Below, piece after piece: positions 8,448 to 17,735 of a stretch of DNA of 64,000 nucleotides (within the stretch, counting starts at the first letter, position 1; each line of letters opens with the position of its first letter). The position numbers and the translations under genes are program-made. The notes beneath the pieces were generated by a model. The model made no database searches. It saw only the letters and a program-made list of their open reading frames with translations, and was not told the DNA's origin. The stretch is from Porphyromonas sp. (GTDB taxonomy: Bacteria > Bacteroidota > Bacteroidia > Bacteroidales > Porphyromonadaceae): NCBI GenBank assembly GCA_029983505.1, contig JASBZK010000003.1, forward strand, positions 25,888-89,887, written 5' to 3'.

Positions 8448-8801
8448 TTAGAGGAATCCGAGCTCGAGCTTGGCTTCTTCGCTCATCATCTCCTTATTCC
8501 ACATCGGTTCGAAAGTGAGGTTGACGCGGACGTCACTCACGCCTTTGACGCTCTCCACCTTCATCTGGGTGTCTTCGAGGATAAAGTCCGCCATCGGGCA
8601 GTGGGGGGCGGTGAGGGTCATCGTAATCTCTACGTGTCCCGTGTCGTGATCTACGTCCACGTCGTAGACGAGTCCCAGGTCGTAGATATTGACGGGTATC
8701 TCCGGGTCGTAGACGGTGCGGAGCATCGCCACTATGTTCTCTTCTATCTCAAGGGGGTTGGAGACCCCTGTATTTGTATCTTGATCGCTCATAAAAGTCA
8801 A
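8448..8801 (-). CDS. DUF59/MIP18-family Fe-S assembly protein (SufT-like)
   Basis: A 117-aa single-domain protein of the DUF59 family, members of which help mature Fe-S proteins. The conserved core VYDPEIPVNIYDLGLVYDV and the invariant Cys68 in TAPHCPMADF are present, and the C-terminal half contains the VRVNLTFEP strand. An internal Met4 is an alternative start. It lies 1 bp after the S41 peptidase gene and 17 bp before lpxH. No other suf gene is nearby, so its exact client is unknown. Confidence 0.9.
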   Translation of the reverse strand: MTFMSDQDTNTGVSNPLEIEENIVAMLRTVYDPEIPVNIYDLGLVYDVDVDHDTGHVEITMTLTAPHCPMADFILEDTQMKVESVKGVSDVRVNLTFEPMWNKEMMSEEAKLELGFL

Positions 8802-8802
8802 G

Positions 8803-9885
8803 TTATTTGGAGGCTTTATCCGGCAAGTTGCTTTCCGGATGAAACATTTTGAAAAAGTGGGCTATCGCCCCTCTTAGGATGAGGTCGGGTGCCTTCGGAT
8901 CCTCATAATAGGAGACACCGGAAATCTCTATATCGGGTTCGATGCCGCTCTCTACGCTTTTCTTTTCCGCATTGTAATTACGTACGGAAGAGTATCGGAC
9001 GATCCAACCGTTGGGAAGCTCCTGGGATGCGGGGATGCCCCCTCCGCCTCCGCTCCTGAGCCCGATGCGGGTCACATTCGGAGCCAAATCTATCTTGGTG
9101 AGGAAGTCGTTCGTGGCACTGTAGCAGCTGCGGTCTTGCAATACGATCACAGGCTTATCCGTCCACCTCTTGTCCTGGTTCTCGTAGGGCGTGACATAGA
9201 GCGGGGAGAGGTCGGAGAAGTCGTCATGCCCGGTACCGGTCTTATGGCTCAGGTAGCCGACGAGCGTCTTTTCCTTAAAGAATCTGCTCAGCAGGCCGGT
9301 ACTGTTGCTGAGTGCACCGCCTCCGTTGCCCCTGAGGTCAAGGATGAGACCATCCACATCCGACATATAGCCGAATATCGTGGAGAGGTCTCCGAGTGAG
9401 CTTGAGAAACTGCCGTACCTCACATAGCCGAAAGAAAGATCCGGATCTGCCTCAAATCTGTATTTCTGATAGGACATCCCTCCGGAGTAACGGCGTACTC
9501 CCGGTAGCTCCAGCTCTCTGGCGTAGATATTCAGTCCCACGGTGGGGTCACCCCGCCAGCCGTTGTACTGAGAGATGTCGAAACTGCTGATGAGGTTGAC
9601 GTGACCGTCTTTCAGCTCGTTGAGCATTTGCCCCATCAAGTCGAAGAACTCTATATCGGAGTGCTTTTTCTCCTTCAGTTTGGACAGATAGACCTCGTGT
9701 ACGGCATCCCAATCCACCCCCTTCTCGCCGAAATAACAGTACCGCTCGTCCATAATTTTCCAGAGCGCTTCGAAGTTGGCCACTTGATCCGTAACCGCCG
9801 GCTCGTTGGGTACGCAGCCGGAGGTAAAAAGCGTCCCAAAGAGCGCAAAGACAGGCACGATGGCGCGTATGAAAAAGCTTCTCAT
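8803..9885 (-). CDS. S41-family (C-terminal processing) peptidase lipoprotein
   Basis: An exported lipoprotein: a hydrophobic signal followed by the lipobox TSGC with Cys24. The S41 core has RGNGGG and the nucleophile-bearing segment DRSCYSATNDF near residue 260, then SGGGGGIPASQELPNGW. There is no recognisable PDZ domain, unlike classical CtpA. The N-terminal helical region (KDGHVNL) is like the Bacteroidetes S41 proteins of this size (360 aa). The substrate is unknown. It is packed 3 bp from the DUF3316 gene and 1 bp from the DUF59 gene. Confidence 0.88.
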   Translation of the reverse strand: MRSFFIRAIVPVFALFGTLFTSGCVPNEPAVTDQVANFEALWKIMDERYCYFGEKGVDWDAVHEVYLSKLKEKKHSDIEFFDLMGQMLNELKDGHVNLISSFDISQYNGWRGDPTVGLNIYARELELPGVRRYSGGMSYQKYRFEADPDLSFGYVRYGSFSSSLGDLSTIFGYMSDVDGLILDLRGNGGGALSNSTGLLSRFFKEKTLVGYLSHKTGTGHDDFSDLSPLYVTPYENQDKRWTDKPVIVLQDRSCYSATNDFLTKIDLAPNVTRIGLRSGGGGGIPASQELPNGWIVRYSSVRNYNAEKKSVESGIEPDIEISGVSYYEDPKAPDLILRGAIAHFFKMFHPESNLPDKASK

Positions 9886-9888
9886 AGG

Positions 9889-10821
9889 TCAGTCGATGGC
9901 GTTTCGGATGAAAGATGAGCGAAGAGCGCGGTTCCCGGAGAGTCTGAAGAGGTCAAAAGAGACACCGACGATACCGAGTAAAGAGCCCTGCCTGTAGGAT
10001 AGACTATTCACCTGCGATGTCCGATACCGGTGCCCCATCCCCACGGTAAGTGTCACGTGACGGATGGGCAAATCCAAGAGCAGATGCTGCTCGATCTCGA
10101 ACCCGTTATGGAAAGACGAGGGATAAAAGGTTACCCCCGTCACCTTGTCGCTCCCTGCCACAAACTCGTAGTAACTCTGTCCGAAAGCGGGGGCAAAGGC
10201 GGCATAAATCACCGGTACCCTCATCGCATACTGCACCCTCATCGGGAAGCGCTCCACAGGCAGACGGTACCGGAGGCGTGTCCAAGCATCCAGCCCGAAG
10301 CCGGCTTTGATATTGGTGACGTTATTCGTGTTATTGAGCTTGAGATTGCCTTGCACTCCAATCGTCACAAGCGGAGCAAGGTCGAGGGAAATCCCATGCC
10401 ACACGAAAGCCCGCCAAGAGGGACCCAAACTGAAACGCCCTCCCGTGACGTACATCACGGAGCGGTTGGCCGGATTCTTTGGAAAGCCGCCATAGCCTTC
10501 CACCTCTTGATAAATATGCCACTTGTCCGATTCCTCATGGAGGGCATAATCGGTTTGCGCCAGGATGCTGAGCATCAAACCCGTGTGAGTCGTCTCGCTC
10601 AAATAGGCGTCTGCGACACCGACAGTGCCGGCACCAAAGAGAAGTTTGGTGTGCGTCGACCGAAGGGGCAATTCACCGTCATAGGGCTCTCCTCCGAACC
10701 AATCCCCCACCTTTTGCCAAAAAGAGCTTGGTTCGGGAGATTGAGCAAAAAGTACCTGAGGGATGAACGCAAGAAGTACTGCGGTGCATCCGGCAAATAA
10801 ATCCACTCTGTAATCTTTCAC
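9889..10821 (-). CDS. Putative outer-membrane protein, DUF3316-like
   Basis: A 310-aa exported protein with a signal peptide ending near FAQSPEPS (about residue 27). The mature part alternates polar and hydrophobic residues and ends in aromatic-rich strands, which fits an outer-membrane beta-barrel. The pattern GTVGVADAYLSETTHTG and the length resemble DUF3316 proteins of Bacteroidetes; I judge this by eye. Its start overlaps the parC stop by 4 bp and the S41 lipoprotein follows after 3 bp. Function is unknown. Confidence 0.75.
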   Translation of the reverse strand: MKDYRVDLFAGCTAVLLAFIPQVLFAQSPEPSSFWQKVGDWFGGEPYDGELPLRSTHTKLLFGAGTVGVADAYLSETTHTGLMLSILAQTDYALHEESDKWHIYQEVEGYGGFPKNPANRSVMYVTGGRFSLGPSWRAFVWHGISLDLAPLVTIGVQGNLKLNNTNNVTNIKAGFGLDAWTRLRYRLPVERFPMRVQYAMRVPVIYAAFAPAFGQSYYEFVAGSDKVTGVTFYPSSFHNGFEIEQHLLLDLPIRHVTLTVGMGHRYRTSQVNSLSYRQGSLLGIVGVSFDLFRLSGNRALRSSFIRNAID

Positions 10822-13640
10822 TTGTCTCTGTCGTTTGTCGTGTCCTCCGTGTCGTCGAAAGCAAAACTCTTCCGCCCCGTAGCTTCCTCTATGAGTTTGC
10901 GGTTCTCCGCTTCTTCTTTCACCTTATTGTCGGTCGATTTTTCGGTCAGACCGAAGTTATCTTCCGCGTCCGTTCCGACCGGCTCCGCGGTACGTCCGGC
11001 GTTATCTTCTACGTCCGTATCTCCCGAACCGCCCTCTTCGGACGCCTCTTCCCCCGGGTCGAGCTCCTCGATGTCGCCCACTTCGTAGTTGCTGAGTCGC
11101 TTGCCTTTGGCCCGGATGCTTTTCACTCCTATGAACTCCTCTGCTAAAACAATCTGCGGCTCTCTCTGTTCATCGTTGCCCTTGAAGTGTACTTCGAGTC
11201 TCGGGCGTGCTTCGTCAGAGAGGAGGATAAGTTCGTTTTTCTCGGAGAGTGTGAGGTCCTCGCGCTTGCCGTCCTCATCCGGAGTAAAACGCTTGATGTA
11301 GGTGTACCCGGACTCTTTGTCGAAGTAAACCGCGGTCCACACTTTCTCCGGCTCAAACTTCTCGATGAGGTAAATGTTGCGCTCGAAGTGGTTCGTGTCG
11401 CTGTATGACGTGGCATACATCTCCCCATTGTCGAGGACGACCAGTACCCGGTCTTCGCCCTTGAACTCTCCGATGTATTCGCCCCGAGCGTCGTAGTTGA
11501 GGCGGAAGACGTCCCAGTCGAACCACACTTTTCGCCCTCCGAGGGTGCTTCCGCCTTGCTCCTTGAGCGTCACCTTGAAGACGCTGCCTTTGGTCAGGAT
11601 GTTCCCCTTGGAGGCACGTCCCTTGATGAGTATGTCGGCAAAGTCTTTTTCAAAAACAAGCCTCTTCTGGCTCCTGCCACTGAGCGTCTTTGTGGGTCGG
11701 AGGACGATTTTTACGGTTTCGGCTTCTCCATTGGGGTTCGCCGAGAAGTACAGGACTTTGGAGCCCTCTTTGCCCTGTGTGAGGTCATAGACCCGGTCGC
11801 GCTGGGCGGTCTTGAAGTCGAAGCGCTTTATGAACGTGTGCCCATTCTTGCCGTCCCGATAGATGGCATTGTATATGGTGCGGGCATCGTTTTTGATCCA
11901 CCTCTGGACGTGAATGATGTTTTTGCCGACGAACGCCTTCTCGGAGACCTTGACGATCTGGTAGGAGCCGTCCTCCAAAAAGACGATGATGTCGTCTATG
12001 GAAGAAATATCGCTGACGAACTCGTCTTTCTTCAGACCCGTACCGATGAACCCGTCTTTGCGGTTGACGAAGAGTTTCTCGTTCTTCATCACCACCTTGG
12101 CGGCCTGAATCACGTCGAAGCTCTGTATCTCTGTTCGGCGTGGGAAGCGGTCGCCGTAATCTTCGAGGAGGGTACGGTACCAGTCGATGGCCACACCGCG
12201 CACATCCGCAAGTTTCTTGCGGATTCCGTCCATCCGATCCTCAAGCTGCGCAATGTAGAGCTTACTTTTCTCCTCATTGAACCGCAGGATACGGGCCATC
12301 TTAATCTCAAGAAGCACCTTGAGGTCGTCGTCGGTGACGGGACGAATAAGGGTGCTGCTCTCAAGGACGTCGGAGAGCCGGTGACGGATATGGGCGATGG
12401 CATCGGGAAGTGTGCGGGCGTCCTCAAACTCTTTGTCTTTGTAGATACGGCGGGTGATGAAGAGCTGCTCAAGTGAGGAGGAGAGGTGTCTCTCCTGAAG
12501 TTCCCTCAGCTCCAGCTCCAGCTCCTCTCTCAGGTACACCATCGTCCGCTCACACCCGTCGCGGAGTACGTCCGAAACGGTGAGGAACTCCGGTCTCTCG
12601 TCCCGTATGACGCAGCAGTTAGGCGAGATGCTTACTTCGCAATCCGTGACTGCGTACAGTGCGTCGATCATCTTATCGGACGAGGTGCCGGGGACGAGGT
12701 GTACTTCGATATTCGCGGTAGCGGCGGTCTTGTCCTCTATCTTCTTGATCTTTATCTTCCCGAGGTCGTTGGCTTTGAGGATGGACTCGATGACGGAAGT
12801 CGTCGTTCTACCGAAAGGCACTTCCGTGATAACGAGTATTTTGGAGTCCTTCTTCTCGATCTTTGCCCTGACTTTTACCTGACCGCCCCGCTCACCGTCG
12901 TTGTAACGCTCCACGTCTATGAGACCGCCGGTGGGAAAGTCGGGGTAGAGCTCGAACTCCTCCCCCTGTAGATATTTGATGCACGCCTCCAGGAGCTCGG
13001 AGACATTATGCGGGAGGATCTTGCTCGACAGCCCTACCGCAATCCCCTCGGCGCCTTGAGCGAGGAGCAGCGGAAACTTGACCGGAAGATTGACCGGCTC
13101 CTCCGTCGCCCCGTCATAGGAGGGCATATACTCCGTGATTTTGGGACTGAAGAGTACTCTTTTGGCCAAAGGCGTGAGCCGGGCTTCGATGTAACGCGGA
13201 GCGGCGGCACCGTCACCTGTGAGGATGTTGCCCCAGTTTCCCTGAGTGTCGATCATCAGTTCCTTTTGCCCCAATTGGACAAGCGCGTCACCGATAGACG
13301 CATCGCCGTGCGGGTGAAGCTGCATCACCTGACCCACAATGTTGGCCACCTTGATGAGGCGGTCGTCCATACGGGACATCGTATAGAGAATGCGGCGCTG
13401 CACAGGCTTGAGACCGTCGGAAATATAAGGGACGGCTCTCTCGAGTATCACGTAAGAGGCGTACGACAGAAACCATGAGCGATACATCCCGCTGAGGATA
13501 TACCCGCCACCCGCATCCCTATTCATAGGGTGCGGAGGACGGAGGGAATCCTCCGACTCTTCTTCCTCGTATTCCTCCTCAAAGTCCGAGGGGGCTGCAG
13601 TGTCGTCTCTTATTTCGTCCTCTTCTTCGTTGTAAGCCAT
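10818..13640 (-). CDS. parC: DNA topoisomerase IV subunit A
   Basis: The DNA-cleaving subunit of topoisomerase IV, which decatenates chromosomes. An unusual acidic N-terminal tail (about 35 residues rich in Glu/Asp) precedes the core. The winged-helix/tower region follows, with the active-site Tyr150 in APRYIEARLT and the quinolone pocket HPHGDASIGDA (residues 109-119). In that pocket Ala114 stands where E. coli GyrA has Ser83, and Asp118 matches Asp87. A long acidic C-terminus follows the beta-pinwheel. The sequence HPHGDASIGDALVQLGQ fits Bacteroidetes ParC better than GyrA. parE is not in the window. It heads the seven-gene operon. Confidence 0.92.
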   Translation of the reverse strand: MAYNEEEDEIRDDTAAPSDFEEEYEEEESEDSLRPPHPMNRDAGGGYILSGMYRSWFLSYASYVILERAVPYISDGLKPVQRRILYTMSRMDDRLIKVANIVGQVMQLHPHGDASIGDALVQLGQKELMIDTQGNWGNILTGDGAAAPRYIEARLTPLAKRVLFSPKITEYMPSYDGATEEPVNLPVKFPLLLAQGAEGIAVGLSSKILPHNVSELLEACIKYLQGEEFELYPDFPTGGLIDVERYNDGERGGQVKVRAKIEKKDSKILVITEVPFGRTTTSVIESILKANDLGKIKIKKIEDKTAATANIEVHLVPGTSSDKMIDALYAVTDCEVSISPNCCVIRDERPEFLTVSDVLRDGCERTMVYLREELELELRELQERHLSSSLEQLFITRRIYKDKEFEDARTLPDAIAHIRHRLSDVLESSTLIRPVTDDDLKVLLEIKMARILRFNEEKSKLYIAQLEDRMDGIRKKLADVRGVAIDWYRTLLEDYGDRFPRRTEIQSFDVIQAAKVVMKNEKLFVNRKDGFIGTGLKKDEFVSDISSIDDIIVFLEDGSYQIVKVSEKAFVGKNIIHVQRWIKNDARTIYNAIYRDGKNGHTFIKRFDFKTAQRDRVYDLTQGKEGSKVLYFSANPNGEAETVKIVLRPTKTLSGRSQKRLVFEKDFADILIKGRASKGNILTKGSVFKVTLKEQGGSTLGGRKVWFDWDVFRLNYDARGEYIGEFKGEDRVLVVLDNGEMYATSYSDTNHFERNIYLIEKFEPEKVWTAVYFDKESGYTYIKRFTPDEDGKREDLTLSEKNELILLSDEARPRLEVHFKGNDEQREPQIVLAEEFIGVKSIRAKGKRLSNYEVGDIEELDPGEEASEEGGSGDTDVEDNAGRTAEPVGTDAEDNFGLTEKSTDNKVKEEAENRKLIEEATGRKSFAFDDTEDTTNDRDK

Positions 13641-13719
13641 TTCTTGCGGGAAAGGTGGTTGGCACCCCGGAAGTGGATCTGACGTCCTGTATCGAACTTC
13701 CGGAAGATGCTTATTAGCG

Positions 13720-13727
13720 CAAATTTA
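13720..13727 (-). promoter_or_regulatory. Putative -7 box for the parC operon
   Basis: On the minus strand the sequence reads TAAATTTG, matching TAnnTTTG, 80 bp before the parC start. No clear -33 TTTG is seen, so this is tentative. Confidence 0.5.
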
Positions 13728-13855
13728 CCCAGATTTTGGCTCTTTCCCCATACCGTCCCTGTCGCAAAGGAACTTACTTGAGACGGCAACTCTGTTCTTC
13801 TCTTCCACCGAGACCAAGGGAGGGAAAATACCCAAACAAACTGCCCGGCTGTTTT

Positions 13856-13935
13856 TGGCCCGTATCTCGCAATCTTCCCGGTACGTGTCTCGTCTCATTG
13901 TCATACAGACCAAGAAAATCTTCTCGGTACGTACC
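13856..13935. repeat. Four-box 23-bp-pitch intergenic element, copy B
   Basis: Boxes begin at 13856, 13879, 13902 and 13925 with orientations - - + -. The last + - pair encloses the self-complementary spacer AGAAAATCTTCT. It lies in the 450-bp divergent gap between parC and psd (13641-14090). Otherwise the gap holds only the two putative -7 boxes (13720, 14020); no extra gene is seen. Copy G is nearly the same sequence. Confidence 0.88.
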
Positions 13936-14019
13936 TCGTTAAGTGTGGACTCTTGACACAGCTTTACCTGCAGAGAGACCTTTTACGGGGTTAAGCGGGA
14001 ATTTTAGAGCGGGAAAAGG

Positions 14020-14027
14020 TATATTTG
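14020..14027 (+). promoter_or_regulatory. Putative -7 box for psd-pssA-crp
   Basis: TATATTTG followed by C, an exact TAnnTTTG match, 63 bp before the psd start. No convincing -33 TTTG is present at the expected spacing. Confidence 0.55.
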
Positions 14028-14090
14028 CGGTTGGATTTTTCACACAGCGCAAACTCATAGAAACGTTACAAGGAAAAATAAATAGGCTGA

Positions 14091-14825
14091 ATGGCTTTCC
14101 AATACAGACAAAGTCCCCAAAATACAACAGAGAAGAGACCGAGAGTAGGATTTGGTGTCATCACGGGCGCCTTCGTGCTCTTCGGGTTCACCCTTCTGTA
14201 CCTCTATTTTGCATTAGACAGCAAATGGGCTTTTTGGATCATCCTGCCCCCGTGCGTGGTGCTCACAGCCATCACGATCAACTTCTTTCGGATACCGAAG
14301 CGTGAGTACACCGGACCCAGGTTTGGCGGTCGGGAGGTCTTGGCCTCTGCAGACGGTCGAATCGTGGTTATCGAAGAAGTTTATGAGCCGGAGTGTCTGA
14401 AGCGGAACTGCATCATGGTCTCCACGTTTATGAGTGTCACGAACGTGCACGCCAATTGGATCCCCATAGAAGGGGAAGTCCTCGGAGTGGCACACCACGA
14501 CGGTAATTTCCTAAAGGCCTACCTGCCCAAGGCGAGCATCGAAAACGAACACGCCACAGTGCACATCCGTACACTCACGGGCGACGAAATCGTGGTTCGC
14601 CAAGTGGCGGGTGCCTTGGCGCAAAGGATCATCACGTGGGTAAAAGCGGGCGAAAAGGTCTCCTTTGATACGCTTATGGGCTTCATCCTCTTCGGCTCGA
14701 GGGTAGACCTCTTCCTGCCTCTGGGGTCGGAGATAAAGGTCTCGCTGGATGAGCCGGTGCGCGCCAATCAGACACTGATGGCGGTGCTTCCGGGAGAGAA
14801 GAAAGGAAAGGAGGAAGAGGTATGA
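14091..14825 (+). CDS. psd: Phosphatidylserine decarboxylase (short form)
   Basis: Decarboxylates phosphatidylserine to phosphatidylethanolamine at the inner membrane. Two hydrophobic segments lie at about residues 20-65. The proenzyme self-cleaves in the FGSR motif between Gly202 and Ser203, and Ser203 should become the pyruvoyl group. A conserved VTNVHANWIP segment supplies the catalytic His. The 244-aa length fits the short Psd family. The start ATG at 14091 is 63 bp after a good -7 box. Its stop overlaps the pssA start by 4 bp, pairing the two steps of phosphatidylethanolamine synthesis. Confidence 0.94.
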   Translation: MAFQYRQSPQNTTEKRPRVGFGVITGAFVLFGFTLLYLYFALDSKWAFWIILPPCVVLTAITINFFRIPKREYTGPRFGGREVLASADGRIVVIEEVYEPECLKRNCIMVSTFMSVTNVHANWIPIEGEVLGVAHHDGNFLKAYLPKASIENEHATVHIRTLTGDEIVVRQVAGALAQRIITWVKAGEKVSFDTLMGFILFGSRVDLFLPLGSEIKVSLDEPVRANQTLMAVLPGEKKGKEEEV

Positions 14826-15529
14826 TACGTGCGTTCGTGAAGTTTATCCCGAATCTGCTCAGCCTGATGAACGCCACTTTTGGCGTACTCGCCATTATGC
14901 TGGTCTTAGGCGGTGTTGGCACCATTCTTCTCCCAATAAGCGTCCTCCTTTTGGGCAGCATCCCCTGCGATATGCTTGACGGCTTTGCCGCCCGAAAGCT
15001 CGACGCCAAGTCTCCGATAGGGGTGGACTTGGATTCACTCGCCGACGTGATCTCCTTTGGCGTGGCGCCTTCGGTCATACTCGCGACAGCTCTGCAGAGC
15101 GCCGGTGCTTCTTTTCCGATGATGGCTCTAATGATTGTGCCCTTCTCGGTGTATCGCTTGGCCAAGTTCAATCACGACACGCGCCAGACGAAGTCTTTTC
15201 TCGGGCTCCCTACGCCTGCCAATGCGGTCTATATTTTCGGCTGGTCCGTCTTTTTGACCGAGAATGGCGTGGTATCGGACCCAGTGGCGTTTGTGAATAT
15301 ACTCGTCCTCTGTTTCCTCCTCGTAAGCGAAGTGCCGATGTTCGGCATCAAGAGCTTCGGCAGCTGGAAGCCGGTCTATAAAGTCCTTTTGGGCATCAGC
15401 CTCGCCTTATCCGGTCTGCTTCTCGCTTTATGGGGGTACAAGGCGTTTATGATTATCGTAGGGGCGTACATCCTCTTCAATCTCTTGGGGACGACGCTTG
15501 GCGGACCTCGGAAAGGGGCAGCGGTATGA
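14822..15529 (+). CDS. pssA: CDP-diacylglycerol-serine O-phosphatidyltransferase
   Basis: Makes phosphatidylserine from CDP-diacylglycerol and serine, feeding Psd. The CDP-alcohol phosphotransferase signature is complete (DMLDGFAARKLDAKSPIG, then DLDSLADV, residues 52-77). About six to seven transmembrane segments fill the 235 residues. It overlaps psd upstream and the Crp/Fnr-type gene downstream by 4 bp each, so the three are translationally coupled. Confidence 0.94.
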   Translation: MIRAFVKFIPNLLSLMNATFGVLAIMLVLGGVGTILLPISVLLLGSIPCDMLDGFAARKLDAKSPIGVDLDSLADVISFGVAPSVILATALQSAGASFPMMALMIVPFSVYRLAKFNHDTRQTKSFLGLPTPANAVYIFGWSVFLTENGVVSDPVAFVNILVLCFLLVSEVPMFGIKSFGSWKPVYKVLLGISLALSGLLLALWGYKAFMIIVGAYILFNLLGTTLGGPRKGAAV

Positions 15530-16233
15530 GAGAGGCCAAACGGATCCCGATAGAGCAAGCACCGCATCCGTCGTCCTTCATCGGAGACTTTTACAATCTC
15601 CTGAGCATCGACGAGCGGGAGAGGCTTCTGATGGGGCTTACGTTTTACGACGTGCCGAGAGGCGGTGTCATCTATAATAAAGACGAGGGCATCGACTCTA
15701 TCTACATATTGGTGAAAGGACAAGGAAAGATTGTCCAAAACAGAGAGCGCCCTCAAGTGATGCAGCTGCTGAAAAACGGGGACATCTTCGGCTTCGTCCC
15801 CTACTTCACGCACAACAAATACGAGACCGAAGCGACCTGCATCACCGACAGCATCGTGGGGACCTATCCCGTGGCGGACTTCGAGAGACTCCTTCTGCAT
15901 AATGCCGAAGCCTCGCTTTATTTTCTCAGGGATGTGTCCGACCAGTTCTGGTCACACCATACTCTGCTCATCTCTTTGACTCAGAAACACCTGAGAGGGC
16001 GTCTGGCAGACGCGATTAAGTTCATCGAAGCAGAGTACGGGATAGAAGCGGACGGGATGACGCTGAAAGGCAAGTTTTCCCGCAACGACTACTCGGAGCT
16101 CTGCGCCATGACCAGCAGTAACGTGACGCGCACTCTCAGAGACCTCGAGTCCGAGGGCATTATAGCCCTGAGGGGGAAGGATATCGCACTCCTGAATCGG
16201 GATAAGCTCGATCGCGTCAGCAGGATAGGCTGA
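15526..16233 (+). CDS. Crp/Fnr-family transcriptional regulator
   Basis: A 235-aa regulator with an N-terminal cyclic-nucleotide-type beta-barrel (about residues 25-135; KNGDIFGFVPYF) and a C-terminal winged helix-turn-helix (SNVTRTLRDLESEGII). I chose the ATG at 15526 because it overlaps the pssA stop as ATGA; longer upstream starts run inside pssA. No Fnr-type Fe-S cysteine cluster is visible at the N-terminus, so the effector is unknown. Coupling to phospholipid genes is notable; it might control membrane composition or the MATE gene next door, but that is inference. Confidence 0.88.
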   Translation: MREAKRIPIEQAPHPSSFIGDFYNLLSIDERERLLMGLTFYDVPRGGVIYNKDEGIDSIYILVKGQGKIVQNRERPQVMQLLKNGDIFGFVPYFTHNKYETEATCITDSIVGTYPVADFERLLLHNAEASLYFLRDVSDQFWSHHTLLISLTQKHLRGRLADAIKFIEAEYGIEADGMTLKGKFSRNDYSELCAMTSSNVTRTLRDLESEGIIALRGKDIALLNRDKLDRVSRIG

Positions 16234-16292
16234 AAGGAGAGAAAGACGGGGGAAAGGGACGGGGGAGTACATACGACACACACACTTTTTAT

Positions 16293-17723
16293 ATGACAAA
16301 CGAATCAGAACATACTTTGACTCGTGGGGGTGGAGAGGTTATGTCCCAAAAAGACCTCGGCACCGCCCCGATCGGGAAGTTACTCAAATACTACGCACTG
16401 CCGTCCATCATCGGTACCACGGTGAACGTTCTCTATAACGTCGTCGACCGAATCTTCATAGCCCAAGGCGTGGGGAGTATCGCACTCTCGGGCCTTGCTG
16501 CCACGCTGCCCATCATGACCATCTTACAGTCCATGGGCGTCCTCATAGGCGCAGGGGCGGCGGCGCGCATCTCCATATTGATGGGACAAAAGAAGAATGC
16601 GGATGCGGAGGAGCTCCTCGGTAATGCCTTCTTTCTCTCCCTCATCCTCAACGTCGTCTTCATCACTTCGGCGATGATCTTTATGAAGCCCCTGCTCCTC
16701 AACTTTGGAGCGAGTGCGGCATCGCTGCCCTACGCTATGGAGTACCTCTCCGTGGTCGTCCCGGGGAACGTCTTTGCCAATCTCACTTTTTCTTACAACG
16801 CCGTGATGCGTGCCACGGGCTATCCGCGGAAGGCGATGTATACGATGCTGATAGGCGCCATCCTCAACCTCATCCTCGACCCGCTTTTCATCTACGTCTT
16901 CCGCCTCGGCATTAAGGGCGTGGGGATTGCGACGGTGATCAGTATGTTCGTCGGTATGATTTGGGTGCTGAACCACTTTTTGTCCAAAGGGGCTTATCTC
17001 CGCATCCGGCTCAAGAACTTCAAGATTAAGAAACGCCACGTCCTCGGCATTCTCTCCATCGGCGTGGCGCCTTTCCTCGTGCAGATCTTGGCCTCTATGA
17101 CCACTTTCATCAAGAATACCGCACTCCAAAACTACGGTGCACTCTCCGAAATTACGCTCCATAACGGGGACCTCGCCGTGGCCTCCTACGGCATCGTCTC
17201 TGCCATCGCCATGATGATTCTGATGGTGAGCTTTGGGCTTTCGCACGGGATGCAGCCTATCGTGGGATACAATTACGGTGCGGGGAATATGGACCGGGTA
17301 AAGAAAGCTTTCGGTCTCGCCGCCAAGATTAATGTCACTGTCGGCATCATCGGCGCATTGATCGCTGTCCTTGCCCCCGATGTCCTGACGCGCATATTCA
17401 CAAGCGATCCGGAGCTGATCCACGTGAGCCGTATGGCTATGGGCATAGAGCTCTTGGCGACTTGGAGTGCTTGTTTCCAAGTGACGAGTGTACAATTCTT
17501 CCAGAGTATCGGTTTCGCGGGTAAGTCGATTATGATCAGCCTCTCCCGCCAGCTCGTTTTCCTCATCCCCCTGCTTCTCATCCTGCCGTTCTTCTTCGGG
17601 GTCAAAGGGGTCTGGTACTCCACGCCCATTTCCGACTTCCTCTCCGCCATCCTCAGTGTAATCTTTGTGTGGAACTATTTCAAAGGTGTGGACAAAAAGA
17701 CCCAAACCGCTCCAGCCGCCTAA
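16293..17723 (+). CDS. MATE-family efflux transporter
   Basis: An inner-membrane drug or metabolite antiporter of 476 aa with about twelve transmembrane segments in two homologous halves (PSIIGTTVNVLYNVVDRIFI near residue 38 is the typical first helix). A second ATG at 16341 (Met17) is preceded by a GGAG-like stretch and may be the true start, since the first 16 residues are not conserved in the family. It lies 59 bp after the Crp/Fnr-type regulator. Substrate cannot be told from sequence. Confidence 0.92.
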   Translation: MTNESEHTLTRGGGEVMSQKDLGTAPIGKLLKYYALPSIIGTTVNVLYNVVDRIFIAQGVGSIALSGLAATLPIMTILQSMGVLIGAGAAARISILMGQKKNADAEELLGNAFFLSLILNVVFITSAMIFMKPLLLNFGASAASLPYAMEYLSVVVPGNVFANLTFSYNAVMRATGYPRKAMYTMLIGAILNLILDPLFIYVFRLGIKGVGIATVISMFVGMIWVLNHFLSKGAYLRIRLKNFKIKKRHVLGILSIGVAPFLVQILASMTTFIKNTALQNYGALSEITLHNGDLAVASYGIVSAIAMMILMVSFGLSHGMQPIVGYNYGAGNMDRVKKAFGLAAKINVTVGIIGALIAVLAPDVLTRIFTSDPELIHVSRMAMGIELLATWSACFQVTSVQFFQSIGFAGKSIMISLSRQLVFLIPLLLILPFFFGVKGVWYSTPISDFLSAILSVIFVWNYFKGVDKKTQTAPAA

Positions 17724-17735
17724 GCAGCCCCTGTC

